Source: Bryopsis sp. KO-2023 (Eukaryota > Chlorophyta > Ulvophyceae > Bryopsidales > Bryopsidaceae). From it: a DNA stretch of 64,000 nt. Below the pieces are notes generated by a model. The model had not been told where the DNA came from. It ran no database searches and saw only the letters and a list, made by a program, of their open reading frames with translations. Shown one piece after another: positions 24,975 through 37,400 of the stretch (position 1 is the first letter of the stretch; each line of letters opens with the position of its first letter). The position numbers were made by a program, and so were the translations under genes. The stretch spans positions 6,882,001 through 6,946,000 of the forward strand of contig BSYQ01000004.1 in assembly GCA_030272585.1 (NCBI GenBank), in the 5' to 3' direction.

Positions 24975-27900
24975 TTAACCATCAGCACTCAGAACGATTT
25001 CGTCGATTCCCTCTGGAGAGAGGCTGGCGTCCATCCAAGCTGCATGGGCCAAGGTGAAGGACCTCATTTTCTCAACTTCATCCGTCCATGTGGCGATGTA
25101 CTGAGCGTTGGATGCATCCCCATGGACCTCGCTCCATCTGCAAGTAAACCCAAATTTTTGAATGTTTCGTTTGTTTCACAGAAAACAAACCCTGAAAAGA
25201 CTTTCCCTATGGTTAAGGGGGAATGGAATGCACCAGCGCTAGCACGAAGCTGCGAAAAATAGTCTGGCAATTTTTTGACCAAGCGTCCCTCACCAGGAAA
25301 TTTATACTGGTTGAATGGGCAACAATTCTTTACACCAGTGAGGCACAGAAAAAAAGAAAGGGTTTTGTGGAATATCCAAAACAAAAGCCCTGAACACTTT
25401 CTTGCAATACAAATTCGAAACACAGAAGGTCAAGAATGATCCACAGGAGCAGACAATTGGTTTTAAGAACAATGCTCCAAGTGAAATAATACTTCACCTG
25501 TCGTGGTTTCTGCCCACTGCACTCTGGATTTGGGGAATCACCCTATCAATAATTGCAACAATTTGAGCATCGCTCCAAGGCCCTGAGCGAAGGGTGGCCC
25601 ACCGAGACCCTACTGCACTCCGGAATGTGGGGTCCTGAAAATTCAACGTAGGAGGTTTATATTCTTGGAAAAATTTCAATGGATTATTGTTTTGGCTTTT
25701 TTTGAACAGCAATTCAATGGCATATTACTTTTCAAAAAAAAAAAAAATTGAAAAAAAAACAACAACGTAGGTTTTGAAACTCTATTTTCCAGTGAAAAAA
25801 TGCAAGAGGGAAAGAAAAGCAAATCTTATTGAAAAGTAGAGAAATATACCCACCATTCCAAAGCAAAAAGTCCTAAAGACCTTGATTCAATATCAAAAAC
25901 TTTTTCACCCAGTGGGAAAAACAGAAACCCTGTGCCACTTCATTGGACGGACTTGGGGTATATTCTATCAGACGAATTCTACAGTTCATGAAATCCAGGG
26001 GGGGGGGGGGGGTAGATTGTTTATTGACTCACTCTCATCAGGACCCTAAACCATCGAGACACTCCATCGATAGGGTCGATTTGGCAGCGCTCAGGATCAA
26101 GGCAAATATTAAACCTCCACCCTAAGATTCCCAGTAACAAGATGTCAGAAAATTTGGCAAAAAAAAATCTGGATATATCCATACATAAATCTATGTATGA
26201 AACAATGAGAAAAATTAAATTAAGTGCCCATCCTGAGTGCAACAAATTCAGGGTGAAAATGAGACTAAAAACACTGCCCATTGGTCAATGAACGAGAAGG
26301 GGTCTGTGTGTAGAAATTCTTGGTTATTTACCCTCAGGGGAAATTGCACTTCCTCCGCTGACCCCAGTGCTTATGCCATCATCCTCAAACCCGTCAATAG
26401 GATAGCCACAGCACATTCCATAAGCTTCGTTGTAGTCCCAAGGAGGCCCCCCAGCAAGCGGAAGACCAGCATCCTGAAAACATCAATCAGAATTTGTTTT
26501 TTTTGGGGGGCACTCATGCCATGCAAAAATACATCCCCCTCCAAAATGAACAGGTGTAACACATTACATGATCTATAGCAATATCTTTTAAAATTAAAAT
26601 AAAAGGAATAGAGAACTGAGAAATGCTGATGGCTCGTACAGTGCAAAAGGATAAACGAGGGATGAGGCATTTTTTTTTGGCTTTTTTTGCGATTGGTTCT
26701 GCATGTTGGAGAGAAGCTACTATGATTGAAGCGGATATATATATGTGTATATATGCATGCTTTTTCTGACCTTGTGGAAATAGAAGGAGCCCCTATAGCC
26801 ATCGGGGTTCTTGGTTAGCTCAGTGATCAGGAAAATATCGATGAACGAGGCTTCGTCAATGAACGGAGCCCAGTTTTCTCGGAGACCCGTCGCCAAAGCC
26901 AACTCAAAATTCGAGATGTACCTAGGAACAATATATTGGAACATTCAATGTAATTTCTCCCCCGAAAAAAAAAAAACAGCAAGGAAACGAGACAATATGT
27001 TTATCTCATTTTCACACATGGGGTGCATCCAGCGTACTTTTCCGCTGTGCAGAAAAATAAACCATGCCAAAAAATTAAGGTATCTATGATTTCCTGGAGG
27101 GGGGGGGGGAACACTATACCTTACAATTACATTGATTTTTTTAGGGGACTGGAGTTTGTTTTCTGGAAGATGCAGTCAATGGTGCGTTCTACTCACTCAG
27201 ATAGCCAGCCTTTATGACTGTCATCGGCTTCCTTTTTGGGGTATGTCATCACAAACTTCAATCCGGACGCTTCTGAGGTAAGGATCACATCTCCATCGTC
27301 AAAGTTATCGTTATCGTATTTAAAAATGTAACCACCTGTCAAAAAAAAAAAAAAAAAAGATCGAACAAAATCAAACAAAGAAGCGATTTGATGAAACTAC
27401 AGCGGTCTGAAGAAATCTCCAGATGGTAAATTGAGAAGCAGTTAGATTTGGTGTTGCATGGACAAGGAGGATCGATTCAATCAAAAAAACAGGAAGAAGG
27501 ATGAAAAACAATAATGCTATCTTTCGCTGATCATATAACAATGGAAGTCCCATCAAACAAGGTTCCCCTTTGAAAACTACACTGGATCTTTTGGATGATT
27601 TTTTCTGAAGGGATACACAACTATAGATTGCTTCAAAATATCAACCTAAGCAATTCAAACTCATCAATGCCTTCATTTCCTCTGTTTGCTTTTCTTTTTT
27701 CCCTTTTTTTTATTTGTATGTGTGCGTGGGGGGGGGGGGGGAGGGGAAGGGAGGGAGGGAGGGAGTTTTATTAGTGGATGTGCTGCGTTGTTCAATTCCA
27801 AAGCATTTTTTCACACCATTCACAGGGGTTTTTTTTATCCAAAACATCTTGTACAGCAGCTTCCATTGCGTCCACATTTAATCAGAATGCCAAGCCATGC

Positions 27901-30091
27901 ACAAAACGTACCTGACAAATCATCTTTGTTTTTCTGGACGTCGACACGATTCTTATCCCTTTTGACCTTTTCCATCAAAACATATAACCCATTGTAGTGA
28001 GCCATGTCCAGAGTGGATCCATCCTCTATCAAAAAAACCTCGCAATAAATCACATCGGATGCATAACGGCCGGTTCCTTGGAATAAATTCATCGTCAGAT
28101 AATTCCGGAGCCCCACAGATTTGTCCATTTCTGGTCCATACAAAATCCAATCGCTGTCTTCACCCAATCCTGTGGGATGAACAAATTATATAAAAAAAAT
28201 CTACCAAAGAGAATCCAGTACGCATGCGTAATAAAATTTTTCTTCGACCAGATGCAAATACTTTCAACACCAAAATTTCCTGGTGTTTTTTTTTTTTTTT
28301 CGAGGGGGGGGCAGTTGAGAAACATATAAAAAAAAGACCCCAAAGATGTTGATGCCAAATTTCTAGCTGGCAGTTCATTCATCACAGCTTCACCAGTCCT
28401 ATTCCCTTAATAATTACAAATTAATCTACCACTTATTCAATTGATTGTTAATTTCTTTCTTTTTCATTTTTTGTACTTGTTTCATCCAAGATGACAAAAT
28501 AAAAAGTGGCATCTCCAAAATAAGATTTCTTAAAATCAAATCAAATGATTTTCTGGAAGGGGGGGGAGTTCACCCAAAATAGACCATTTTCCACACACAT
28601 ACCAAAAAGGTTGATGCTGGCATCTTCTCCGAGCTGACCCCTGAGCTCCATCGAAAAAGATTTTTTCGAGAAATCCCTGGCTGATGTAGAACCTCGAATC
28701 TCAATTCCCATGGGCCCATTCACATCCCCACCTGAACTCCAGCCAAAAAAAAAAATGGTACAAGACAAAAAAAAAAATTAGGATAGCTGATGCAGTCAGA
28801 TATCCCACACACATACCTCCAGTAACACTGAATTATTCATGCAACACTATATTGTTTTAAATTCAAACCAGGGATAAACCAGGCACCTCCCGGATCTTAT
28901 CAAAAAATACCCTAAACATTCATAAAACCATAAATACCCCCCCCCCCAAAAAAAAAACAAAAAAAACAAAAAAAAAACACTGAATTAAACCAAAACTTAT
29001 CATGTTTTTTTTTTCAATGCACAACGCCCCCTCAATAACGCCTAACAAGAAAAAGAAGCCAAAAGATTATTAAAATAAGCACTGTTGCATTGTGGAACTA
29101 CCTGGTGCTCCGCAGGTGCACATGAGGCCATTGATTTTTGGTTCATCTGGAATATCATTTCCTTGGGAATCCAACACGATAACCGGCAATTCAGAAGAAA
29201 ACCCAATGGACGCGAGAAGACTGCAACAGTCGACACTTCCTGAAGCCGGCACTGACTGGACCGGCTTTCCATCGAGATCCCCATCAAGTCCATCGGGCTA
29301 TTGACCATGTGGTTGCAACAGCACAAAAAAATTACTACTAGTAGAAGAAAACCCTGTCTGAGCTCAATTGAAATATCGAAAAAAGCTTTTACCCAAGAAA
29401 AATCTAACCGAATCGAAAAACACCAGGTTGAGTGGACAGCGGATCACACAGCTGATTACATAAGAATATACTATATTTAATTTTGAAAAGCTTTAATTCA
29501 AACCACTTAAACAAACATACCCCAACAAGATCCCCTGCTGGGTCGGAGATAGTGGTGGACTGTACTTCTCTATCGACTGCTGTTGGACCTGGGGCTTCAC
29601 ACATCCCGAAAAATCCACCTTCGGCGGGGCACCATTCCAAACCACTGAACTGAATGCAGTCGTTGTGGAGCTCCCCCTACATTTGCCACAATTAGATAGA
29701 AAGCCTGAGGCAAGCTTCCCAAACCGATCAACACCCACAAATGCCTTGAAATCCCCAAAACCAAAATTCAGATCATCCTGCAGCAGACCCCTCAAATTGC
29801 TTCTGTTCAGAAAGGTCAATTTCGAAAACCTTGAACGGAGGAGGCCTGAGGTATTTGCCGATCCAAAATCGACCAATACTGGCATTTTAGTTGTCTCAAA
29901 ATGAGAGGCAAAACCTTGGGCTTTTTTCTCGATTGATCGATTGAAAAAACACCCACGTTGAACTCGAAAGGGATCGCGCATGGCTGACCCGTAACCAGCG
30001 TTCTAGGCGCTTGTCCGACAGCGCAATCTAGCAAAGAACAAAAAACCACGACAATGGCGATCGCGGAGAAACGAAGGCCTCCTCCACTCAT
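24975..30091 (-). CDS. secreted FN2-like module plus CotH kinase protein
   Basis: CotH proteins are atypical, often secreted, kinases. Eleven exons (30091-29957, 29676-29521, 29297-29102, 28731-28603, 28169-27912, 27335-27197, 26921-26771, 26473-26332, 26121-26033, 25634-25498, 25137-24975) join exactly: 1695 nt, 564 aa. Residues 1-27 form a signal peptide (AIAIVVVFCSLLDCAVGQ). A fibronectin-type-II-like module follows: GQPCAIPFEFN, then DCIQFSGLEWC and GGFFGMC across intron 1. The CotH domain shows SSELPVIVLDSQGNDIPDEP, IEIRGSTSARDFSKKSFSME, DSDWILYGPEMDKSVGLRNY, YVLMEKVKRDKNRVDV, and GPPWDYNEAYG with the metal-binding type Asp. It has no C-terminal membrane segment, so it is likely released or wall-bound. 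All phases agree. A longer open frame across intron 1 exists, but the splice restores the FN2 cysteines, so I prefer the spliced form. Confidence 0.9.
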
Positions 30092-31154
30092 CGTATCTGC
30101 CTTCCCCTGGGCCGCTGCTGTTGGATAGTCCCGCTGATCACGCCAATTAAAGCGTTCAAACTACTATTGCTGTTGTTTCCAGTCCTGCCACCGATTGGAA
30201 AAACCCTGCGTTGCTGCTCCTTCGCCTCTCGACCGTGAAACTCGGAGCAACGGGCTTTGGGCATTTGGTTTTTTCGTTGGTTGGTTTTCCGAAGGGTTTG
30301 GGTGTGAAAAGAGAGTTGATGGGACAGCGTTGACCCAGCGAGGCGCTTTTGGGTTTGCGAGGTGCCTTCACCCGCATCATGCCTTTCACAGGATTAAATG
30401 CCAGAAGGCACACTGGCTGGCTGGAGTGGCGGCATGCAGTTGGAAGTAAAACTGAGATTTCAAAGAAAAACAGAACAAGAACATCTTTCCGATCAACTCG
30501 TTTGTGTCGAGGTCGTGGAACAAGAAGCTCACTTTCTTTTTGTGTTTTTTTTCTTTTTTCTTTTTTCTTTTTCACTTTCTTTTTGTGTGTCTTTTTCATT
30601 CTTCAAATCGCTGAAATGAAAGATGAAAGATGTTTGTCGCTGGGGTAAGGTTGAAATTATTGATTGATTGACCAATTAAAACAAGACTCTCTTACGCATA
30701 AAATAATGAAGATATGATTCCAATTTCCATTGAGGTTCCTTGGGATTCAAATATTCATTATTCATTGTTGGGGCGGGTTGCACCTAACGACTTTCTTCTC
30801 CAATAAAATATATTATCAGCAACCTTTCAATTCCCAACATCATTGAAGCAAGTACGACCAAAAAAACGTAAACACCAATTGTTGCAACAAGCATAAACAA
30901 GATTTAAAAAGCTGCTCATTTGTCTCAGCTCTGTATCCTCTCAAAATCTCTTGCTGAAAAATTCAGGAAAAATTCGAAATTGAATTCATGAGAAAAAAGC
31001 ACCAAGATTCTGTGACCCGGTGAGCTGCTCAACCAAGCCTCAGAACACAAAGGCAACCAAAGTCCAAAATCGGCAAAGAATCACAGCTTCCCACAAGCAG
31101 ATCCAGGGTTGCGCAAAAAAAAGAGCCGCTGCTGTCGATCAAAACTCAGTGCAC
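30092..31154. other. intergenic between two secreted-protein genes
   Basis: Should contain the CotH promoter and the 3' UTR of the lectin gene. A minus-strand Lys/Arg/Pro-rich frame at 30156-30420 (MMRVKAPRKPKSASLGQRCP) is open but has no recognisable domain. A (TTTTC)n-like tract lies at about 30534-30600. Confidence 0.4.
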
Positions 31155-31535
31155 TCAGGCAGTGGCAATGACATCGGGAATCGCGACCCAGGACGCGCGA
31201 GCCCAGTAGACGTAGGTCCGGCACCAGACGCCCACTCTCAAGGTGAACCCTTCTTGCGTAACGTCTTCCGCCTCGAGACGGATCCTCAAGTTCTTCGTCT
31301 TGTCGGCGTCGATTCCAGAAAGGACCACCATCACTTGGGGCGGTGTGGTGTACTTGAATCCGAACTTCACTGCTACCGTCTTCTCCCTGGCGGCGACTTG
31401 CTGTGGAGTCCATGGCCTCACGGGGCAAGAGCGCCTGTCACCCAGTTTCGTAACGTCGACCACCCCGACCCTGGCATATGCACCGGTGGCGATCATCGCC
31501 AGGAGCAGAACAACAGCGAGATTGGCGGGACTCAT
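31155..31535 (-). CDS. secreted H-type lectin
   Basis: Intronless, 126 aa. The ATG at 31535 was chosen because it opens a clean signal peptide (SPANLAVVLLLAMIATGAYA); the frame stays open upstream, but that part is not protein-like. The mature part is a single H-type lectin domain, a six-strand beta-sandwich that binds sugars such as GalNAc in characterised members. Visible signature: FKYTTPPQVMVVLSGIDADK, then RIRLEAEDVTQEGFTLRVGV, then the C-terminal block WCRTYVYWARASWVAI, matching the family's W…Y.A.ASWIA ending. It probably acts outside the cell in adhesion or recognition, perhaps as an oligomer. It lies 1.06 kb upstream of the CotH gene on the same strand and is divergent from the small secreted protein at 32469. 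Confidence 0.85.
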   Translation of the reverse strand: MSPANLAVVLLLAMIATGAYARVGVVDVTKLGDRRSCPVRPWTPQQVAAREKTVAVKFGFKYTTPPQVMVVLSGIDADKTKNLRIRLEAEDVTQEGFTLRVGVWCRTYVYWARASWVAIPDVIATA

Positions 31536-32468
31536 CTTGACTGAGAATCGGCAAGTGTGTCGGCGGCGAATGCTGGATCGACTGTGCAGTGCGCAAAACT
31601 TGGTGCGTTGGAGTGTCAAGCGTTCACACTTGTACCCGCCCACCGCCCGCTGTGCTGGCGATCTATCGACACGCTGGACCATAGGCGTGTGTCCCTGCGT
31701 GTGTGTACGACCAGTTCAGATTGGAACTGGAAACAAATCATCAGCATGAAACAAACCACACCCTTCCCACTCCCCAAGAGGAAGAAAAGCATTTCAAGTG
31801 GAAAAAAATCCTTCCAAAAATCCTTCCTTCCTGTGGGGAAACAAAGTGAGCTGAATCAATGATGGATTAGATGCGCTAACCCCTCACGTCAAATTTCCGT
31901 CGAGGAACAACTCATCCGCGCACTAGGAGCTTGACTGTGTTAGAGATAGAGAAGACCTTTACATGAACCAAAGCGATATAAACCTTGTTGGCCAAGGGAT
32001 TTTCTTTGTATGCCCTCGATGCAAAAGGCTCTGGCCTGGCGTGTCTTGTAATATTTCTGGTTGGTTGGTGTGGTTTGTTTTCGCTACTTTTTAGCAAGGA
32101 TCTCGATCGGGGATCACAACGGGGGGTCCTAAACTGTCCTCCATCCAATTGCAGAGATTCTGCTCTTTCTGAATGACTGCTGGTGGTTCTGCGCCACAGA
32201 TCACTTCTACTGAACGAAATGAGGTCACGCAAGCGAAATCTTCAAAGTGTGAGAAAGAGTGTCTCCCGCAAAAAAAGCTTCACGCTGCCGTAACCCCAAC
32301 AAATTCGTACGCAGGCTCTCCCAAACCTTTCGTCGAACTGGCGGGGAATACAACAAGCACACCGTTCGTGGTCGTCTCCGCAAACACAACCCTTCTGTTT
32401 TTGGTGCTGCAAGAGGTAGTGCGATCCTTTCTCCTTCGAGAGCTCGAAACGCGACGACGCGAATAAAC
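31536..32468. other. divergent upstream region of two secreted-protein genes
   Basis: The 0.93 kb between the lectin start (minus) and the small secreted-protein start (plus). It is GC-richer near both starts. No core promoter motif can be assigned. Open frames here look like by-products of base composition. Confidence 0.4.
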
Positions 32469-33082
32469 ATGCATCTGCTGTCGCCGAAGATGGTTGCCTT
32501 CGTCCTTGTTGCTGCACTCGTGCAGCATACAGCGACGGGGTCAGCTGAGCGTAAGTATTGAATGTTACGTTTTTGCCGTTGTTGGTTTCAAAGCGGAGAG
32601 GGGGCGTCAAATTGTTTGTGGTGGTGATGTTAATATAGTGCTTCAGAACTACAAGAGGGACTGTCCGGTTGTCCTGGAGCACTGTAAGAAGGAGGGCTTC
32701 GGCAAAAACATGGTCGCTATGAAATACCCGCCAGGGAAAGACTACAGCAGAAAACGTGAGTGTTGTTGGTCGAGGGTTTCCGTCGCGTGATTTCGTGTGA
32801 ACTTTTTTTTTGACGGGTGTGGTTGCGATGTCATAGTGAAGCGCACGCTGCTGGAATCAGACCAGGACGAACAAATCAGCGTAAGTTCCCTGCTGCGTTT
32901 TGCGTTAATTCAACGTTCGTTGCTTTTTTGCGTTAGTCGAGCTCGTTTTCCTTTGTTCTGCATTTGGCCCACGTCCGCATCTCTTGCTTTTTCAGTTCGA
33001 GAACGTCGACTGGTCGATGGAATGCCCACAAGCTTTGAGAAAATGCGAGGAAGAACTGTTGATCGGAGAGGATCTGAGCTGA
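32469..33082 (+). CDS. small secreted four-cysteine protein
   Basis: Four exons (32469-32550, 32639-32755, 32837-32880, 32996-33082) join in frame: 330 nt, 109 aa. The N-terminal 25 residues form a signal peptide (MVAFVLVAALVQHTATGSA). The mature chain has just four cysteines in two similar pairs: DCPVVLEHCKKEG near its start and ECPQALRKCEEEL near its end, both of the form acidic-C-P-x4-5-C-basic. They are separated by a charged linker (SRKLKRTLLESDQDEQIS). This suggests two short disulfide-closed helices or one disulfide-linked hairpin. I do not recognise the family. Introns are GT-AG; two of the acceptors are TAG. Function unknown, probably extracellular. Confidence 0.8.
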
Positions 33083-34494
33083 AGGAGGGCAGGGAGGACA
33101 AGATTTTTGTATATATGGCGTTAAGCCAACGTCGGCTAATTGATGAAGAGAAATGGGAAAAAAACTCGGTTGTCATGGTGGCGATCAGAACGCGCGCGGA
33201 TCCATCATTTTTGGGCTCAACTTCTCCATTATTTTCTTGTACATATTTAGATTGGAACTGTGGTCTCGGAACGTCGGGCCGCCTTTCTCTGGCGGCGAGG
33301 GACGTCAAGACATTTTTTCGAACGGTTTCTTCATTGGTTAATCAACTGGAACAGAATAAGTGAACGGAATTAGCAGTGACTGAATGGATGTTGCATTTTT
33401 GTATGTATTTGGATTGATACGAACGTTTCGGCCCAGTCGGACCACACAGTGGTTGGCCGCTGTTTGGACCGCACTGGCCAAACGTACGTACTAAGTTGAT
33501 CGGCTAGGCCGGGCCGATCCATTCCTTTATTGACAGTCAGACCACTCTGGGCCGTAGGCTAAGCCGCGGCCAGCCTGGCAATCGCCACTGACGGACTTAT
33601 CCACATTCGTGGCCCAGACTGAACTACGACAGATTAGGGGGATGATTGTGTTAGGCCAGGTGGACCGAATATGCGGATATTCGGCCAGGCTGTCAGTGCG
33701 GGCCGAATACTTATTCGGCCCGGCCGACATTATTGATGTACCTTTGTTTCCTTGTAAAAGCATTGGTTTACTTGCACCGATTCTCTAGACGAAGTCTAGC
33801 CGTTTAACTCTCTTCCTCAGAAAGTTCCTATCATGGATGGTTGCATCCGGGATCTTTATGTAGGTATCGTTTCTAGAATGTATGTAGTCCTGTAATGTGT
33901 GTGTTTTTAACCAACTGTGCCTTTTTTTTTGCCCCCATTTCGCAATTCGATCTGTTGTGGGAAGGCATAGATTCTGACATTTGGGGTAGGGAAAAAATGG
34001 GTGTGGAACTTGGGTGGGGAAACCTCCACCACTCGTGATACGACATTAAATTTTTGCAAAAAAAGCGCAGGAAGCGGCATGTCAGTTTCTCGACAGTGTT
34101 GCACACGGAGATTGTGTTGAGGGGCTCTGTTAGGGCGTCGATCACAGCGATAAGCTGATTTTAGGGTTGGGTTTTTTTTGGTTGGGGTGCGGTTGAGAGC
34201 GTGTTAAGGGCGCGCTTCATTGCTGCGATCATGAGTGGTTCGAGGGATTCTCCAGCTTCCGTTGTGGATAGGTTAGACCACCGAATAATAACTCCCTCTA
34301 AAAATATATAGTTATTAGTTGCCACCAACTCGTTTCAAGAAGACACCAATTCGTCAAGTCAACGAAATTTTAGCGGATTTACTGGCGCTTATTTCCCCCT
34401 TTTCTGGTCAAGAACTCGTGACTTCTGGGCGACTGCGACCTTCGCAGGATTCACCCGTTTCTCTCTTTGACCTTCCAGTTCCAAGCCTTCTTTA
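33083..34494. other. intergenic; hairpin cluster inside
   Basis: No gene seen. Holds the GGCC-rich hairpin cluster listed separately. A minus-strand frame at 33873-34145 is unrecognised. Confidence 0.45.
33430..33735. repeat. GGCC-rich cluster of short hairpins
   Basis: About 300 bases rich in GGCC/CGGCC. At least three perfect or near-perfect palindromes are readable: 33498-33519 (GATCGGC arms), 33665-33684 (CCGAATAT arms, 4-base loop) and 33700-33721 (GGGCCGAATA arms, 2-base loop). Composition differs sharply from the A/T-rich flanks. It could be a small nonautonomous element; no terminal repeat or target duplication was found. Confidence 0.5.
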
Positions 34495-37400
34495 ATGGTT
34501 CAGAAGGCCGCATGGCGATGGGCGGGGCGAAGCGATTTCGATCCAGGGGCTTTCGAGCGCCGTCAATCAAGAAGGTTCGTGCTTGGTTTGGCGTGGCTTT
34601 CATCTCGGCGCGTTTCCTGTGGGGAGCCCCTGCGTTCCAATCCTGCGTTCTCCTCCAAGCAGCTTTTCACTGGTGTTTTTCTTTTGGTTTTGTTTGGCGT
34701 CCAGATTGCGGGATTGGTCGCCTGAGCATGAGGGACTGATTCCGAGGCGAGTTCGTGCAGGTTGGGATGGAGCGAATGACAGATTTGCTTCGCCCAATCG
34801 GCGTAATGACCTTCGTAGCATGGACGATTCCAGCCGTGCACCCCTTCCCCAAGAGAAAACGTTCCCTCGACGACCTCGAGCAAGCGTGCCTGTGCAAAAC
34901 GGATTGGCAGGGTCGTCGCCGCAATCAGCTTCGACAAGTACGTTTCTACGTCGCCTGCCCCTCGAAACTGGCTTGGTTTCGATTTCGGTCGTCCCCATTT
35001 TTCCCCACAGAACTCTGCTGTGTCCATTCTCGTCACTGTCGCTAGCCGTCCCCGTTTGTGCAAATTTTAGCAGTTGGGTAGCGTGGAAGAGCCTGACATG
35101 GGGATCGAGTGCACCTGTATAGATATTTTGCTTGTTCTATCAACCTGGGCTAGGCGTCATCTTTGTCGCTTCCACCGATACCTCAATTCTACCATTCGCG
35201 CTTATGGTGCCTCGACCTCTCGAGTCGAAAAGTGAAATTGAACCTTCGGAAAGGAAAAGAAATGGGTTCCAAGCTATTTTTATTATCTTTTGAAACAAAA
35301 AAAAAGCCAGTGCTATATAAATGGAAAAAAGTTTGGTTATGGATGGGTAACTAGACGATTATATGTCACAGAGCAATCCAATGGACTTGCATTCATTGAT
35401 TGATAGAGGGTGGTTCGAAATTGTTCGAAATATCCATAGACGTATCTATCTATGCGAAAACAGATCGCGATGGGGGAAATCGATTTATTTATTTATTATT
35501 TTTTTGTGTAAGGGGGGAATCGTCATCGAGTGGCTAACTGTGAGATGACTAATTGATGACACCAAGCTTTCTGGTGCAGATATTTATATGAAATTGTGTT
35601 TTTAGGTTTCCATCTTAACTTTTTTTTCTTTTGCTACTTTTGCTGATTCAGGTTGTCCATCCCCCAACACGGATTGGGAAGAAAAAGATCCAATGATTGA
35701 TCTGACGATCGATGACGATGGTTTCAAGGAAGAGGTGGGAAATTAAAGAAAAATATATATTTACATTTTTTTCTTCTCTCAAACCAATTGCACAAAGGAA
35801 AAGAAGCCCAGGGTTGATTTTTTGGTGGAGTAGATAATTGCATCAAGGGAAAAAAAAAACCAAACTGCCATGATGTTGAGTTTCTACTGGGGGGAAAATT
35901 TGGTCGTGCTTGAAGTGGAATCAGCGCTGAGTTGAGTGGTGCAATATAAAAACGTTATTTTTTGACTTGGTGTGCGTTGACAGAGTTTTCAGGATGGCCC
36001 CCCTGGTGTCGTTTTCGGAGATCAACAATGGCCTCCTGCCAGCCCACCACACAGGGAAAACTCGATGACACGCAGGTCCCCAAGAAGGTGAGTTTTTGCC
36101 ATTTTCCCTGGTAAGGTGGAGAGAAGTGCCGGGTGAATTTTAGGCGGACCTGAAAGTTGCCCTCTGATTATTGGAGTGTTTAATCAGGTTGCCTGTTTGA
36201 TTTTGCATTCAAATTTAATGCAATGGTTTTCCCTTTCACTGTGTCCTTTGACTTCCAGGATGTGTGGTATAGGCGGAGCTGCACTCCAGAACCAATGGCC
36301 GGCAACCAAACTCCCATAATGCTTGCACCCCCTCCACAAGGCTTCGTTTACGATGTAGTGCAAAAACCTAATAACAGTGGAATGCTCATCACGTGCAGGC
36401 CACATGGAGGAGTGGATGAGGTGCAGAGTCGCTGCCCTCCAATTTGAAAATTTCAGCCCCGTTCGCTGTTCTGAAACGCATCCAACATGAAAACAGAACC
36501 AAAAATAGACTTGGATCGTCTTTTCCAAAAGGTTCAGGAGGCTTGGAGGGAGTGTGTGCATGTGTTGATTTCTGTTGAAGGATGTCGTAAAAAAAGGCAT
36601 GGAAAAGATGGTTATTTCGCTATATCACAGCCGAGCAAAAGGGCAAAAAGGATTCGAAGGCCCTTTTCTGTGAAAGTAGAAATGCAACATGATTTGCCAG
36701 TTGACAAGATTGGTGTGCTTTCAACGTTGCAGCGTTCAACACCGAAACCCAAACCCAGGCCATCTCCGGTGCCTTCAAATCCCAGAGCTCCACCGTCGCC
36801 CGTGAATTCTAGAGCTCCACCGTCACCAGTGAATCTTAGACCTCCACCGTCCCCGGTGGCGAAAGCTCAGTCGCCGCTCAGAAATTATCAGAGGGCCTCG
36901 ACTTCAGCAAGGAATGAAAAGATCAGGCCCACCCAGCAAAGAACTCGAACGGTAATCCATTTTGGTTTTTTAAAACTTAAATCAATTTTCGCCATGCAAT
37001 TTTTTATTTTTATTTTTTATTTTTTGGGGGGGAAGGGAAGGAGAAAAAGGCACCAATGGTCATGGGAGTTTCTGTTTCATTTATTTTTCCTTCTGCTTTT
37101 TCTTTTTCTTTTTTGGTTTAACCATGGATTGCTCACTGGTGAAACAAATTTTTTTTAATTTTTTTAATTTTTTTTTTAGGAAGAAGAGGAAGAAGATGAT
37201 GATGATGATGATGAAGAAGATGATTTCGATCCATTTGGTATGCAAAAGAAAAACAATTCGAAAAAATATTTAAGAAGAAAAGCTCTTTTATTTTTTTTAG
37301 AATATCACCATCCAATTATTGCGAGTTGGAAACAAAACTTTAAAAAAGTGAATACGAGGAAAAAAATTATGTAATGTCAAATATGTATATATATTCTTTT

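Noticed and set aside
29677-29956. Open frame across CotH intron 1 as coding sequence
   Set aside because: Keeping it puts the next exon out of frame and destroys the FN2-like cysteine pattern; splicing it out makes all eleven exons agree.
34563-35063. Long minus-strand ORF opposite the disordered-protein gene
   Set aside because: The plus strand has phase-consistent exons with splice sites here; the minus frame is its shadow.
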